Shown in pieces: positions 25,135 to 33,737 of a stretch of 64,000 nt of DNA. The position numbers were made by a program, and so were the translations under genes. Origin of the DNA: JAXMAR01 sp046350295 (GTDB taxonomy: Bacteria; Planctomycetota; Planctomycetia; Gemmatales; Gemmataceae). The notes under the pieces are model-generated. The model saw nothing but the letters and a program-made list of their open reading frames with translations, was not told the origin of the DNA and made no database searches. The stretch lies in the NCBI GenBank assembly GCA_046350295.1, contig JAXMAR010000001.1, positions 248,001 to 312,000 on the forward strand, read 5' to 3'. Positions within the stretch are counted from its first letter, which is position 1; each line of letters begins with the position of its first letter.

Positions 25135-25174
25135 CCCGGAGACGTTTAGCCCCGGTTCGCAGAACCGGGCCGGA
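25133..25174 (+). repeat. Family-2 palindromic repeat, one and a half units
   Basis: GTTTAGCCCGGAGAC is followed by a full GTTTAGCC plus CCGGTTCGCAGAACCGG hairpin. The first GTTTAG provides the stop of the permease gene. Confidence 0.8.
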
Positions 25175-25274
25175 CGCGACGCCATAATCGGCAACCCGAA
25201 CGACACGCCGCTGACAGTCGCCGCCAAGTCGTTCGCAAGCTATCCTGGAAGTACCCGGAATAGAGGCTTCTTCC

Positions 25275-25991
25275 ATGCCCGACCTGCTCCTCAACGACGA
25301 AGACCGACGCGAGCGCGAAGGCCCGCGCCATGGCTATCGCGGCCGCGGCGAGCGCCCCGGCGCCGGGCGTTACCCGGCCGGGCTCACCATCGCCATCAGC
25401 CGGGAGGCGGGGGCGCGCGGCGGCACGATCGCCAAGCGGGCCGGGACCAAGCTCGGCTGGCAGGTCTATAGCCAGGAATTGCTCGAATACATGGCCCAGG
25501 AGGCGACGCTCCGCCAGCAGGCGCTGGACCAGCTGCCGGCCGGGGCTGCCGAATGGGTCGAGGCCCGGCTGCAAGCGCGGATCAAGGAGCAGGCGATCTC
25601 GGCCAACCCCTCCATCGTCGACCTGGCCCGGATGATCCTCTCGCTTGGCGTCCAGGGGGAAGCGGTCCTGCTCGGCCGCGGCGCGGGCAACATCCTGTCG
25701 CCGCGCTCGACGCTTCACGTCCGCCTCGTGGCCCCGCTGGAGGACCGCGTCGCCTACATGGCCCAGTGGCTGCGTCTCACCCCGGAGGAGGCGGCGGAGC
25801 AGGTGCGCAAGCGCGACGGGCGCCGCGCCGAATTCCTGACGACCCACTTCCACCACCAGCCCGGGGACCTCTATCAATACGACATGGTCCTCAACACCAG
25901 CCTCCTCGGCGAGGACGCCTGCGCCGATATCATCGTCCAGGCGGCCAAGGTCAAGGCGGCTGCTCTGCACTCGCCACCGCTCGAAGGATGA
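25275..25991 (+). CDS. Cytidylate-kinase-like protein
   Basis: 238 residues of the cytidylate kinase-like family (Cytidylate_kin_2), P-loop proteins of uncertain substrate. After a ~35-residue charged leader, LTIAISREAGARGGTIAKR (~37-55) stands in place of a classical Walker A. GEAVLLGRGAGNIL (~128) and HVRLVAPLEDRVAYMAQ (~150) follow the family. A conserved DLYQYDMVLNTSLL segment (~200) matches the nucleotide-monophosphate-kinase C-terminal part. The GxxxxGK(S/T) lysine is missing, as in many members. It precedes punA by ~50 bases in the same direction, hinting at a nucleotide-metabolism pair. Confidence 0.78.
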   Translation: MPDLLLNDEDRREREGPRHGYRGRGERPGAGRYPAGLTIAISREAGARGGTIAKRAGTKLGWQVYSQELLEYMAQEATLRQQALDQLPAGAAEWVEARLQARIKEQAISANPSIVDLARMILSLGVQGEAVLLGRGAGNILSPRSTLHVRLVAPLEDRVAYMAQWLRLTPEEAAEQVRKRDGRRAEFLTTHFHHQPGDLYQYDMVLNTSLLGEDACADIIVQAAKVKAAALHSPPLEG

Positions 25992-26042
25992 TCTCGTGGC
26001 GAGCCCTGCCGGCAACGGCCGGGGTTACTCTGTCAAGCTGCC

Positions 26043-26840
26043 ATGCCCGTGTCTCTTCTCGACCTGACCGACGCCGCCCGCTCGCTGCGGCCTCGCGTCG
26101 CCATCGTCCTCGGCTCCGGCTGGGGCATGCTGAGCGAGCGCTGCGCCATCCGGCGCGAACTGGCCTACCTCGACGTTCCCGACCTCGGCGCCACCGCCGT
26201 CCCTGGTCACGGGGGCCGCATCCTCCTCGGCGCCTGGGCCGACCAGCCGGTCCTCATCTTCTCAGGCCGGCTGCATTTCTACGAAGGCCATCTCTGGCGC
26301 ACCGTGTGTCAGCCGGTCCATATCGCTCACCATCTTGGCGTCGAGATCATCGTCCTCACCAACGCGGCGGGGGGCATTCGCGCCGATCTGCGGCCCGGCT
26401 CCCTCATGGCGCTGGAGGGGCATTTGTCGTTCATCGGCCGCGATTGCTGGCGGCCGTTCGTCGCCGCGGACGGTTTTCCCGCCGTCCGTGAGCCCTACTG
26501 TCCGCGTTTGCGCGCGGCGCTCGTGAACACGGGGCGCGACATCGGCGTCCCGGTCACGACCGGCGTCTACGCTCAGATGACCGGCCCCTCCTACGAGACG
26601 CCCGCGGAAATACGGGCGCTGCGTCAGTGCGGAGCGGACGCCGTCGGCATGTCGACCGGCAAGGAAAGTGAGGCGGCCCACACGCTCGGCCTGCGCTGCG
26701 TCGGCCTCTCCTGCATCACCAACTGCGCCGCGGGCCTGGCGGAGGGGACGATCAGTCATGAAGAAGTGACCGCAACGGCGAAGGCGCACGCGGAGAGGCT
26801 GGCGGCGGTGCTGGAGCGATTTCTCCATCAAGTCGCGTGA
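26043..26840 (+). CDS. punA: Purine-nucleoside phosphorylase
   Basis: Splits purine nucleosides with phosphate, for salvage. 265 residues of the trimeric PNP type: VAIVLGSGWGMLSE (~20-33, phosphate-binding Ser), GRLHFYEGH (~78), LTNAAGGIRADLRPGSL (~105, NAAGG), YAQMTGPSYETPAEIRAL (~180) and GADAVGMSTGKESEAAH (~200; family V(G)MS(T)..E). IT(N)CAAG follows at ~227, where Asn243 of the mammalian enzyme would place 6-oxopurine specificity. It converges on the HpaI-like gene across a large hairpin. Confidence 0.92.
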   Translation: MPVSLLDLTDAARSLRPRVAIVLGSGWGMLSERCAIRRELAYLDVPDLGATAVPGHGGRILLGAWADQPVLIFSGRLHFYEGHLWRTVCQPVHIAHHLGVEIIVLTNAAGGIRADLRPGSLMALEGHLSFIGRDCWRPFVAADGFPAVREPYCPRLRAALVNTGRDIGVPVTTGVYAQMTGPSYETPAEIRALRQCGADAVGMSTGKESEAAHTLGLRCVGLSCITNCAAGLAEGTISHEEVTATAKAHAERLAAVLERFLHQVA

Positions 26841-26848
26841 ACCACAGG

Positions 26849-26923
26849 CGAGCCGGGCGGCAAGCCCCCGGAGGATCGTATCGGCAACCGGCGCTTCCAC
26901 CGGGGGCTTACGCCCCCGGCTCG
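26849..26923. repeat. Two family-1 repeats in inverted orientation, terminator-like
   Basis: CGAGCCGGGCGGCAAGCCCC (from 26849) and a reverse-oriented copy, CCGGGGGCTTACGCCCCCGG then CTCG (26900-26923), form a long near-perfect hairpin with a ~28-base loop. It lies between the convergent punA and aldolase genes, where a bidirectional terminator would be expected, but no T-run follows. Confidence 0.75.
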
Positions 26924-26933
26924 GATGCCGCGA

Positions 26934-27710
26934 TCACACCTTCAGATCCGCGAACTCCTGCGCGAACGCGCGCAGTCCTCTCTGCACCGCCCAGGTGTCG
27001 ATGCCGAGCGACAACATCCGGCACCCCAGGTCGAGACAGCGCTGGGCGTATTCGCGGCTCGGCGGCAGGATGGCCCAGTGAATCTTGTGCTCCCGCGCCG
27101 CCCGCGCCACCCGCTCGATCGCCTGCCAGATGCGCGGGTGGTTCCAGTCTCCCACCAGGCCCATCGATTGGCCGAGGTCGGCCGGACCGATGAAGAGGAC
27201 GTCGACGTTCGGCACGGCGGCGATCTTCTCCACGTCCTCCACCGCGTCCGCGTGCTCGATCTGAATGGCGACGAAGGTCTCGGCATTGGCGCGGGCGAAA
27301 TAATCCGTGATCTTCATCGTGCCATAGCGGCCGTCGACCCCGGAGCCGTTGACGCCGCGCAGGCCTTGAGGGTGGAACTTGGCCCAGCGTACGATGTCGG
27401 CGGTTTCCTTGGCCGAGCGCACCTGGGCCGCCATGATGCCGCCGGCCCCGGCCTCGAGGGGGCGCATGACGGTGGCGTAATCGGTGGCGGTGAGGCGGAC
27501 GAAGGAATCGATGCCGGCGGTGCGGGCGGCGCGGCAGCCTTCCTCGATCTGCGGGATCGTGAGGCCGACGTGCTCCTGATCGAGCCAGACGGCGTCGTGT
27601 CCGCCTTCGAAGCCGAGGATCTCGACGATCTTGGGATGGAAAAGCTGGCCGAGACAGAAGACGCGAACGAGCTTGTTCTGAGCGAGAAGGTCCTTGATGC
27701 GCTTGCCCAT
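26934..27710 (-). CDS. HpcH/HpaI-family aldolase
   Basis: 258 residues of the class II 2-keto-3-deoxy-sugar-acid aldolase family, which cleaves or forms 2-keto-4-hydroxy acids using a divalent metal. Seen are the barrel strand FEGGHDAVWLDQEHVGLT (~35-52, catalytic His and acidic residue), VRLTATDYATVMRPLEAGAGGIMAAQV (~70-97), FVAIQIEHADAVEDVEKIAAV (~145, metal-ligand Glu in IQIEH) and VDVLFIGPADLGQSMG (~170, metal-ligand Asp). The physiological substrate is unknown. It is a minus-strand gene without close partners. Confidence 0.87.
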   Translation of the reverse strand: MGKRIKDLLAQNKLVRVFCLGQLFHPKIVEILGFEGGHDAVWLDQEHVGLTIPQIEEGCRAARTAGIDSFVRLTATDYATVMRPLEAGAGGIMAAQVRSAKETADIVRWAKFHPQGLRGVNGSGVDGRYGTMKITDYFARANAETFVAIQIEHADAVEDVEKIAAVPNVDVLFIGPADLGQSMGLVGDWNHPRIWQAIERVARAAREHKIHWAILPPSREYAQRCLDLGCRMLSLGIDTWAVQRGLRAFAQEFADLKV

Positions 27711-28040
27711 GAGGTTCGCTCCGTTATTGATCGCGTCGTTGCCCTGACCTCTCCTTCAGGAGGCGCACGCTTTCGAAGGCGTTCAGGAGCAGATCGAGCG
27801 GGTCGCCGACGCGATCGAAGGCAGGCGTTATCATGGGACCGAGGCTCAGGTTCGACAAGTTGAGGCGGCCTCCGAGTCTCGCTTGCAGGTATTTGTTGAG
27901 GAACTCGCAACCCGGCGCGACGCAAGGCGAGCTTTTCGTCGCCAAGCGCCTTCAGTGCGAAAAATAAGCTAGGCTTTCAGAACTCGCAGGGTCGGCGCCG
28001 ACCGTGCGCCCGGCCAACTGCGCAAGGGACACAAGCCATC
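27711..28040. other. 330-base region with a possible gene remnant
   Basis: No intact gene. On the minus strand 27724-27945 encodes a protein-like stretch (CEFLNKYLQARLGGRLNLSN then PMITPAFDRVGDPLDLLLNA) that lacks a standard start. A neighbouring frame just upstream reads LKALGDEKLALRRAG, so it may be the 3' end of a decayed gene with a frame change. I do not recognise the family. Confidence 0.35.
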
Positions 28041-29240
28041 GTGACACCGGCAGGGTTCACGACCCGTACCGCCCCCTCTTTCGCCTGGTCCACGACGCCC
28101 GTGACACGCGCGGCCTTGCCGCGCGTCCTCTACGGTCTGGTCCTCGATCCGGGCAAGAAGTACGGCTCGATGGAGGAGCAAATCGTCCTGCTCGCCGACC
28201 GGTTCCGGCAAGAGGGGGGCTTGTTCCTGCCCCTGTTCATCGGCGATCCCGACGCGGACGCCTCGCAATTCCAGCGCCGCGGCATCGACGCCCATTGTCT
28301 GGAGCTGCGCCGCTTTTCCTGGCGGACGCTGCTGCGGCTGCGGCGCCTCATTCAGTCGCGGGGCATCGACCTCGTCCACTGGAACTTCATGCCCCCCTTG
28401 ACCAACCGCTACACCTGGGCGCTGTCCTTCCTGACGCCGCGCGTGCGCCACTGGTTCACGGACCACAACTCGCGCCTGCTGCCGGTCGCGGCGCCGCCGA
28501 CCGGCCTGCGCAAAGCCTGCAAACGCTTGCTCCTCAAGCGCTATGGCCAGGTGCTCTGCGTCAGCCGCTACGTCCGCGACTGCCTGGAAGAACAGGGCGT
28601 CTGGTCGAACCTCGCCTGCCTGACCCATTTCGTGAACACCGAGCGCTTCCGGCCCGATCCCGCCAGCCGCGCCCGGCTCCGCGCCGCGCTGGAAGCCGAC
28701 GAACGCTTCGTGCTCGTGGTCGTGGGACATCTGATCAAGGAGAAGGGGGTCGACGTCGCGCTGCGCGCCCTGGCGGAACTGCCGGCCAACGTGGCGCTGT
28801 GGGTCGCGGGCAGCGGCCCGGAGCAAGAGGCGCTGGAGCGATTGATCGCCGACTTGCGCCTCGATGAGCGCGTGCGTCTGCTCGGCCTGCAGCGCGACGT
28901 GCAGCCGTACTTGCAGGCGGCGGATTGCTTCGTCTGTCCGTCGCTCTGGGGTGAGGCGGCGGGACTGGTGAATCTCGAAGCGCAGGCGTGCGGCACGCCG
29001 CTCATCGCCAGCCGCATCGGCGGTATTCCCGAATACGTGGTCGAGGGGCGCACCGGCCTGTTGTTTCCGCCCGGCGATCACCATGCTCTGGCCGCGTGCG
29101 TGCGCCGGCTCGTCGTCGACGCGGACCTGCGGGCACGCTTTGCGCGCGACGCCCGGGCCCATGCGCTCGAGCACTTCTCGCCCGACGTCCGCTTGCCCGA
29201 ATGGGTCGATCTCTATCGCCAATGGAGAAAGCCGTCATGA
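28041..29240 (+). CDS. Glycosyltransferase family 4
   Basis: A cytoplasmic GT-B fold sugar transferase of ~399 residues. The N-terminal half has DPGKKYGSMEEQIVLLADRF (acceptor side) and VHWNFMPPLTNRYTW. The C-terminal half shows FVLVVVGHLIKEKGVDVALRAL (~225), LWVAGSGPEQEALERL, and the donor-binding FVCPSLWGEAAGLVNLEAQACGTPLIAS with the E-x7-E pattern (~293-317), followed by GIPEYVVEGRTGLLFPPGD. The start is GTG at 28041; the first ~25 residues are not conserved-looking. Its stop overlaps the next start (ATGA), implying translational coupling with the dioxygenase-like gene, so both may act in glycan or lipid decoration. Confidence 0.9.
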   Translation: MTPAGFTTRTAPSFAWSTTPVTRAALPRVLYGLVLDPGKKYGSMEEQIVLLADRFRQEGGLFLPLFIGDPDADASQFQRRGIDAHCLELRRFSWRTLLRLRRLIQSRGIDLVHWNFMPPLTNRYTWALSFLTPRVRHWFTDHNSRLLPVAAPPTGLRKACKRLLLKRYGQVLCVSRYVRDCLEEQGVWSNLACLTHFVNTERFRPDPASRARLRAALEADERFVLVVVGHLIKEKGVDVALRALAELPANVALWVAGSGPEQEALERLIADLRLDERVRLLGLQRDVQPYLQAADCFVCPSLWGEAAGLVNLEAQACGTPLIASRIGGIPEYVVEGRTGLLFPPGDHHALAACVRRLVVDADLRARFARDARAHALEHFSPDVRLPEWVDLYRQWRKPS

Positions 29241-30210
29241 CCGCCGCGCTGTTGAGCTGTGCCGCGCCGGACCCCGCCATGTTGGACGCCGCGCCGGACG
29301 TTGCCCCCGCCCCGGCCCTCGTGTCGTCGCTCGTCCACGCGCTGGGAGTCGACGGGGCCGTGCGCTGCCGCCCCTCGTTTCTGACGCCGTGCTGCGCGAC
29401 ATGCAACAAGCCTTCGCCGGCCGGCTCCGATACATGCGCTTGAACAACTGCGACGGCTACGAGCGCGGCGAGCGGATGCGGCTCACGGTGCAAGACGTGT
29501 TGACCTTGGCGCAGGGCTTCGTCGATCTGGCCGTCCATCCGCTGCTGAAGGCGGTGTTGCATGAGTGTCTCGGGACGTCCTGGTCCTTATGCGAGGCGAA
29601 GGGCTGGAAATCGCTTCCGACCAAGCGCGACTTTCACGGCTGGCATGGCGACATGTGGTACGACCAGACGCGGATCACCGATCGCATTCCGCGCGAGGTG
29701 AAGCTGGCTTTCTATCTCAGCGACGTGACATCGGGCGCCTTCCAGTACATCAAGGGCAGCCACGGCCGCACGGCGCCGCGTCACCTGGCGCGCGCGGACG
29801 TGCAGAGCCTGCCGCTGGAGCGGCTGGAGGAGTTTCTCGGCCCGGCGGGGACCGCGGTGCTGTTCGACACCTCCGGCATTCATCGCCAGGGCGTGCCGAT
29901 CCTCGAGCCGCGCCAGGCGATCTTCTACAACTATCACGACCCGTCGGTTCCCTTGCAGAAGGAAGATGTCGAGTACTATCGGTATCATCCGCTGCTGCTG
30001 AACGCGGCGTTTCTGGGCGATGTGACGCCGGAGGACATGCGCATCCTGGGCTTCGGCGATCAGACGCACTATCAGGCGAACTTCGTGCGCCGGCGGTCGC
30101 ATCCGAAGTTCCACGGCTGCCTGACGGCGGCGCATCGCGTGCTTTTGACGCTCGAAGACTGGAGCGGCCGCGTCCTCGGCAAGCTGGGCCGCATTTTTCG
30201 GCGGCGCTGA
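29237..30210 (+). pseudogene. Phytanoyl-CoA dioxygenase-like (Fe(II)/2-oxoglutarate) gene with one frameshift
   Basis: The first ~45 codons from the ATG at 29237 (MTAALLSCAAPDPAMLDAA onward, ending in GVDGAVR) continue, one frame back, as PPLVSDAVLRDMQQAFAGRL and then the rest of the protein to 30210. One missing base near 29370 explains the shift; adding it gives ~324 residues. The double-stranded beta-helix has HGWHGDMWYD (HxD iron ligands), AFYLSDVTSGAFQYIKGSHG (~180), FDTSGIHRQGVPI (distal His) and RQAIFYNYHDP. Overlap with the glycosyltransferase stop supports the 29237 start. Whether this is real inactivation or a sequence error is open. Confidence 0.75.
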
Positions 30211-30276
30211 GGAGACGGTCAGGAACGGAACGATAGGCCTGGAGACCCTTTCGTTGGCAAGGTTCCGGGGCCTTTT

Positions 30277-30684
30277 TCAGTCGAAGTCAAACAGGCATTC
30301 CGCCATGATCTCTTCGCGTTCCCGGACGGACTCGGGATCGTTGATCTGCAAGACAACAACGGTGGTTCTGCCGATCGCGGTTTTTCCTATCAGAATGGCC
30401 CCACTCCACTCGAAATGCCGGCTCCATTTATGCCGGCGCGGATGAAAGAGGCGGGTGATCTTTCTCGAGGTGGGGTCGATGCCGGTGAGATTTGTTCCCT
30501 TGAAGCAGTTGCAGCGGTGACAGGCGAAGGCCAGATTGGAGGGGGCATCGCCGCCTCGATGTTGCTGCGCGACGACGTGTTCAAGATGGAACGGCGCGAA
30601 CGGCGCCGCGGCCTGGGACAAGTGGCAATACTCGCAACGCGCGTTCGCTCGTTGCCGGACCAGGCGCCTCAGCTTCGCATCCAT
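30277..30684 (-). CDS. HNH endonuclease
   Basis: 135 residues with a compact HNH core: RCEYCHL (first CxxC zinc pair, ~17), FHLEHVVAQQHRGGD (~32, the H-x-H/D-H part), SNLAFACHRCNCFKG (~50, Asn and second CxxC). The C-terminal half (FEWSGAILIGKTAIGRTTV) is typical of the HNH proteins found as small stand-alone genes in planctomycetes and cyanobacteria. The start codon overlaps the region of the upstream stop (30685-30687), so it is coupled to a frameshifted partner gene. The biological role is unknown. Confidence 0.88.
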   Translation of the reverse strand: MDAKLRRLVRQRANARCEYCHLSQAAAPFAPFHLEHVVAQQHRGGDAPSNLAFACHRCNCFKGTNLTGIDPTSRKITRLFHPRRHKWSRHFEWSGAILIGKTAIGRTTVVVLQINDPESVREREEIMAECLFDFD

Positions 30685-30952
30685 CTACTTGCCCGGGCGT
30701 TCGCGGAGCAGGCGCCGCGCTCTGGACTGCATGACCGTCACGAACTGAATGGCACGGACGTAACTCTCGTATTCGGCCTTCTCGGAATCCGAGAGACGAC
30801 CCTCGTCGCATTTGGTGGCGAGAACGTCGAGGCGTTCCTGGAGTTGGGGGTCGGGCGCAGCTTCACCAGTTTTTCGCGCCTTGCCTGGTCAGGCAGCGGC
30901 TGACGGGGTCGAGGATCTTTTCGAGCAGGAGTCGGGAATGTTCGATGCCCAT
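30685..30952 (-). pseudogene. Small helical partner gene of the HNH endonuclease, two frameshifts
   Basis: Three consecutive minus-strand frames make one plausible ~88-residue protein: MGIEHSRLLLEKILDPVSRC (from 30952), then DQARREKLVKLRP, then DPQLQERLDVLATKCDEGRL and SDSEKAEYESYVRAIQFVTV up to ARRLLRERPGK. Each step needs one extra base (near 30900 and 30860). Similar small proteins sit directly upstream of HNH genes in planctomycetes (recollection, not checked). The stop is coupled to the HNH start, supporting a bicistronic pair. Confidence 0.6.
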
Positions 30953-30985
30953 GTTTCGATCTTAGCATGGGGGCGCCGGTTTCGG

Positions 30986-31351
30986 CTATAGTTCGTGGAA
31001 CTGGTAGCAGAGCGTGATGCTTCCCGATCGCACCTCGCCCGGTTCGTAGCGCACCTCGGCGGTTTCCGAGTACCAGTCGCCACCCCAGTCGAAGCGAACG
31101 GCGCCTCGGAGCGTTTCAGTCTTGTAGGGTCGGCCGTTCAAGAGCAGCGAGATAATGGCGTCGCCGTCGATGGAGCCGGAGCCGTGGATCGAGATGGCGT
31201 GCGTGTAAGGGCTTCCCGTTCTCTTGCCCAGCACGAGCGTCTCGGCGCGGCGGACGTCGTGAACCGCGACGCAGGGGCGAGAGAGCGCCCAGGCGGCGAG
31301 GGCGACAAGGAAGCCGACGGGGACGGCGACGAGGAGGAGGCGTGTTTTCAT
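30986..31351 (-). CDS. Small membrane-anchored or secreted hypothetical protein
   Basis: 121 residues from the ATG at 31351. An N-terminal hydrophobic helix (LLLVAVPVGFLVALAAWALS, ~4-23) is a signal anchor or signal peptide. The rest looks like a small beta-rich domain (AISIHGSGSIDGDAIISLLL, VRFDWGGDWYSETAEVRYEP, SGSITLCYQFHEL). I recognise no family. It lies between the GH3 gene and the HNH pair on the same strand but with a ~300-base gap to GH3. Confidence 0.65.
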   Translation of the reverse strand: MKTRLLLVAVPVGFLVALAAWALSRPCVAVHDVRRAETLVLGKRTGSPYTHAISIHGSGSIDGDAIISLLLNGRPYKTETLRGAVRFDWGGDWYSETAEVRYEPGEVRSGSITLCYQFHEL

Positions 31352-31596
31352 GGCGTCTTTTCCGGTGTTTGCGGGGCTTTTTCGCAAGGCCACGCCGTGG
31401 GCTATTATCTCTCGCCCCTTCGGGGCTGGGAAGTAGGAAGTGAAAGCCGGAAAGCCGGTCGCGGCCAGCAGTGCGGCAAGGGGTAGTGGTATTCTCGGAT
31501 ACGACGCTGCGTTTTCGGCGCATCAAGGTCGGTTGCGCGAATTCTGGAGGGATTGCGTAACGGTAAATGGGGCAGGGATTTCTGGGATCAGGCGGC

Positions 31597-31650
31597 GATA
31601 CATCGCGATGAGTCGGTATGTGGGCGACGAAACGCGACGAAACGGCGCAA
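31597..31650. repeat. ~55-base dispersed repeat, second copy at 58288-58345
   Basis: Both copies share CGATAC(A/G)TCGCGATGAGT followed by GGTA(T/G)GTG and GCGACGAAACG-like ends (GCGACGAAAC in both). This copy sits just downstream of the GH3 stop within a ~300-base non-coding gap (31352-31650) in which I see no gene. Confidence 0.7.
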
Positions 31651-33357
31651 TCAATGCGCCTCGGTTCCGTTCACCGCGATCTCCTCCTCGACGCGAATGG
31701 TGGTCCGGAACTGCAAATCAGGAATCAGGCAGGGGTGCTTGTATTGCTCGAGCGTGCCGCCCGTGCGCGCCAAGCGTTGGCGGTCCCAGTCTTGCCAGGT
31801 TCGGGTCGGGATGATGTTGAGGCGGATGGCGCCGAGGCGCTGGCTTTCGCGCTTCGAGGCGTATTCGATGTTCTTTTCCTGGAGGCGCCGCTCGAGCGAG
31901 CGGATGAGAGCCTCGCCGGCCTTTGGCTCGGGCAGGTCGCCGCGCTCGACGAAGAGGCCGTAGTAGGGCTGGGTATCGTCCCAGCAGGGGGCCATGCTGT
32001 AGGAGGTGAGGTTGAGGTTCAGCTCGCGGAGGACTTCGCCCATCGCGCCGGTGACGTGGTACTCGGAGAGCTTCTCGCCCGTCAGGTTGGCGAAGAGCGA
32101 GCCCTTGCTGAGGAACTCGACCTGCGGCGTGTTGTTGTAGAAGCCGGTGCAGCGGACGACGTCGAAGATGTTGTAACGGTAGAGGCCATACGCGGTGGTC
32201 GGGAGGATGTAGTAGGTGCGGCCGGCTTGCAGTTCGTGGGCCGCCAGTATCGTCGGCTGTTTACTGTCGATCTCGCCTTCGGGGATGAACTCGAAGTAGT
32301 GGCTTGTGATGTCCAGGATTCCGGACGGCGTGTTGTCGGCCACCGGGATCGTCATGCGGCCTTCGCTGGCGATGAGGCCAACGTCGCGGACGGGGGTCGA
32401 GCCGTAATAGGCGGGGTAGTGGCGGAGGAAGGCGCCGACGCTGCCGCCCATCCAGTTGCCGATGATGACGTCTTTGGGCCAGTAGTCCTTGGGGTAGAGC
32501 GTCCCCGTGCGGCGGACGATTTCTTCCAGCTCCTTGGCGCGTTCCTTGTGGCGATCGGCGATGCGCGGGGCGACGTCGGCGCGGACGGCTTCGGGGATGT
32601 CGAAGCGCGCCGAGAGCGTGCCGTCGTAGATGTCGCGGATGAGGGCCTCTTTCTCCTGGTCGCCGAAGCGGGCGAGGTTGACGAGGGTGCTGGGGTTGGC
32701 GGCGATGATCATGCCGGGGTGGCGCGGCATGGAGAGGCGCAGCGTGAGGTAGTACTTGGCGGCGGCGTCCTTGACCTTGCCGAGCGAGGCGGGGACCAGA
32801 TAGAGGAAGCGGACAATCTTGAGCTGCATGGTGGCCGTGAGGCCGGTGACGGCGCCGCACGGGATGCCGGACTCGGTGAAGTGCTCTTGCCAGTCGCCGG
32901 AGAGCTGGACGATGGGGCGGAGGCGGACCTCGGGGTGGTCGCGGAAGACCTTGAGGCCCCAGAGATTCCAGCCGCGGCGATAGTCGGCGAGGTACTGATC
33001 GGTGACGGGGATGTACTTGCGCGTGGCGGTGGTGCCGCTCGTCAGCGCGAACATGTGGATCTTCTTGTCGGTGAGGAGAGCGCGGGTGTCTCCTTTGCGC
33101 AGGCGGTCGATGTAGGGCTCGAAGTAGTCGTAGGTGGCGACGGGGAGCTGGCGGCGGAAGTCGGCGACGGAGCGGATCGTCTTGAAGTGATGGCGTCGGC
33201 CGAAATCGGTATTGGCCTGCTTGGCGAGGATGCGGTGCAAGAGCTCATTCTGGACGCGGCGCGGCTCCTCGGTGGCGCGGAAGAAGGCGCGCAGCCGGCG
33301 CCGGACGGGGATGGCGGCGATCCTGCCGATCACTTTGCGGATGAGCCACTGGAGCAT
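31651..33357 (-). CDS. GH3-family acyl-acid amido synthetase
   Basis: GH3 enzymes adenylate a carboxylic acid and couple it to an amino acid or amine. The 568 residues have the ANL-like P-loop FALTSGTTATRKYIPVT (~107), YGSTPVRDVGLIASEGRM (~325), a YYILPTTAYGLYRYNIFDVV (~390) adenylate-binding segment, and a C-terminal lid with GEKLSEYHV. Bacterial GH3 proteins often lie in lipid or secondary-metabolite clusters. Here it is downstream of a KS/ACP/KR/DH set on the same strand, so a fatty or polyketide acid is a reasonable substrate guess. The start codon lies inside the first unit of a 194-base tandem repeat. Confidence 0.88.
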   Translation of the reverse strand: MLQWLIRKVIGRIAAIPVRRRLRAFFRATEEPRRVQNELLHRILAKQANTDFGRRHHFKTIRSVADFRRQLPVATYDYFEPYIDRLRKGDTRALLTDKKIHMFALTSGTTATRKYIPVTDQYLADYRRGWNLWGLKVFRDHPEVRLRPIVQLSGDWQEHFTESGIPCGAVTGLTATMQLKIVRFLYLVPASLGKVKDAAAKYYLTLRLSMPRHPGMIIAANPSTLVNLARFGDQEKEALIRDIYDGTLSARFDIPEAVRADVAPRIADRHKERAKELEEIVRRTGTLYPKDYWPKDVIIGNWMGGSVGAFLRHYPAYYGSTPVRDVGLIASEGRMTIPVADNTPSGILDITSHYFEFIPEGEIDSKQPTILAAHELQAGRTYYILPTTAYGLYRYNIFDVVRCTGFYNNTPQVEFLSKGSLFANLTGEKLSEYHVTGAMGEVLRELNLNLTSYSMAPCWDDTQPYYGLFVERGDLPEPKAGEALIRSLERRLQEKNIEYASKRESQRLGAIRLNIIPTRTWQDWDRQRLARTGGTLEQYKHPCLIPDLQFRTTIRVEEEIAVNGTEAH

Positions 33358-33737
33358 TGTTTTTCAACCACGGAAACCACGGAAGACACGGAAAGAGAGA
33401 CGTCCTCGTATCGACTTCACTTTGGCAAAAAAATGATGGGCAAAAACATCTGCCTCAGGATGGGTTCTTCGCATGTTCCCATTTTTCTGCCTCTAATTCT
33501 TTTGCCATTGCGAGACGGCGTCTTCCCGATGACCCAGGCCGTTTGGAGCATTGGTTTTCAACCACGGAAGACACGAAAGACACGGAAAGAGAGACGGTCG
33601 TCGTATCGACTTCATTTTGGCAAAAAAATGATGGGCAAAACATCTGCCTCAGGACATGTTCTTCGCATGTTCCCATTTTTCTGCCTCTAATTTTTTTGCC
33701 ATTGCGAGACGGCGTCTTCCCGATGACCCAAGCCGTT
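33351..33737. repeat. Two tandem copies of a 194-base unit
   Basis: Unit 1 (33351-33544) and unit 2 (33545-33737) are ~90% identical and both begin GGAGCATTG. Each contains CCACGGAAGACACGGAAA-type direct repeats and the segment CATGTTCCCATTTTTCTGCC. The unit separates the hydrolase and GH3 genes and overlaps both: unit 1 holds the GH3 start and unit 2 encodes the hydrolase C-terminus (REDAVSQWQKN) and stop. Much less GC-rich than the genes. Confidence 0.88.

Noticed and set aside
26849..26923. CRISPR-like direct repeats
   Set aside because: The units are in inverted orientation, unequal in spacing and dispersed elsewhere in the window; no cas genes.
30889..30891. TGA in the small partner gene of HNH as a third Sec codon
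   Set aside because: The sequence changes frame here; it is a frameshift, not a continuous frame with TGA, and no redox motif is present.
31618..33690. 690-codon plus-strand frame opposite the GH3 gene
   Set aside because: Antisense of the GH3 gene with Glu/Gly/Val/Asp-rich composition, no recognisable motifs.
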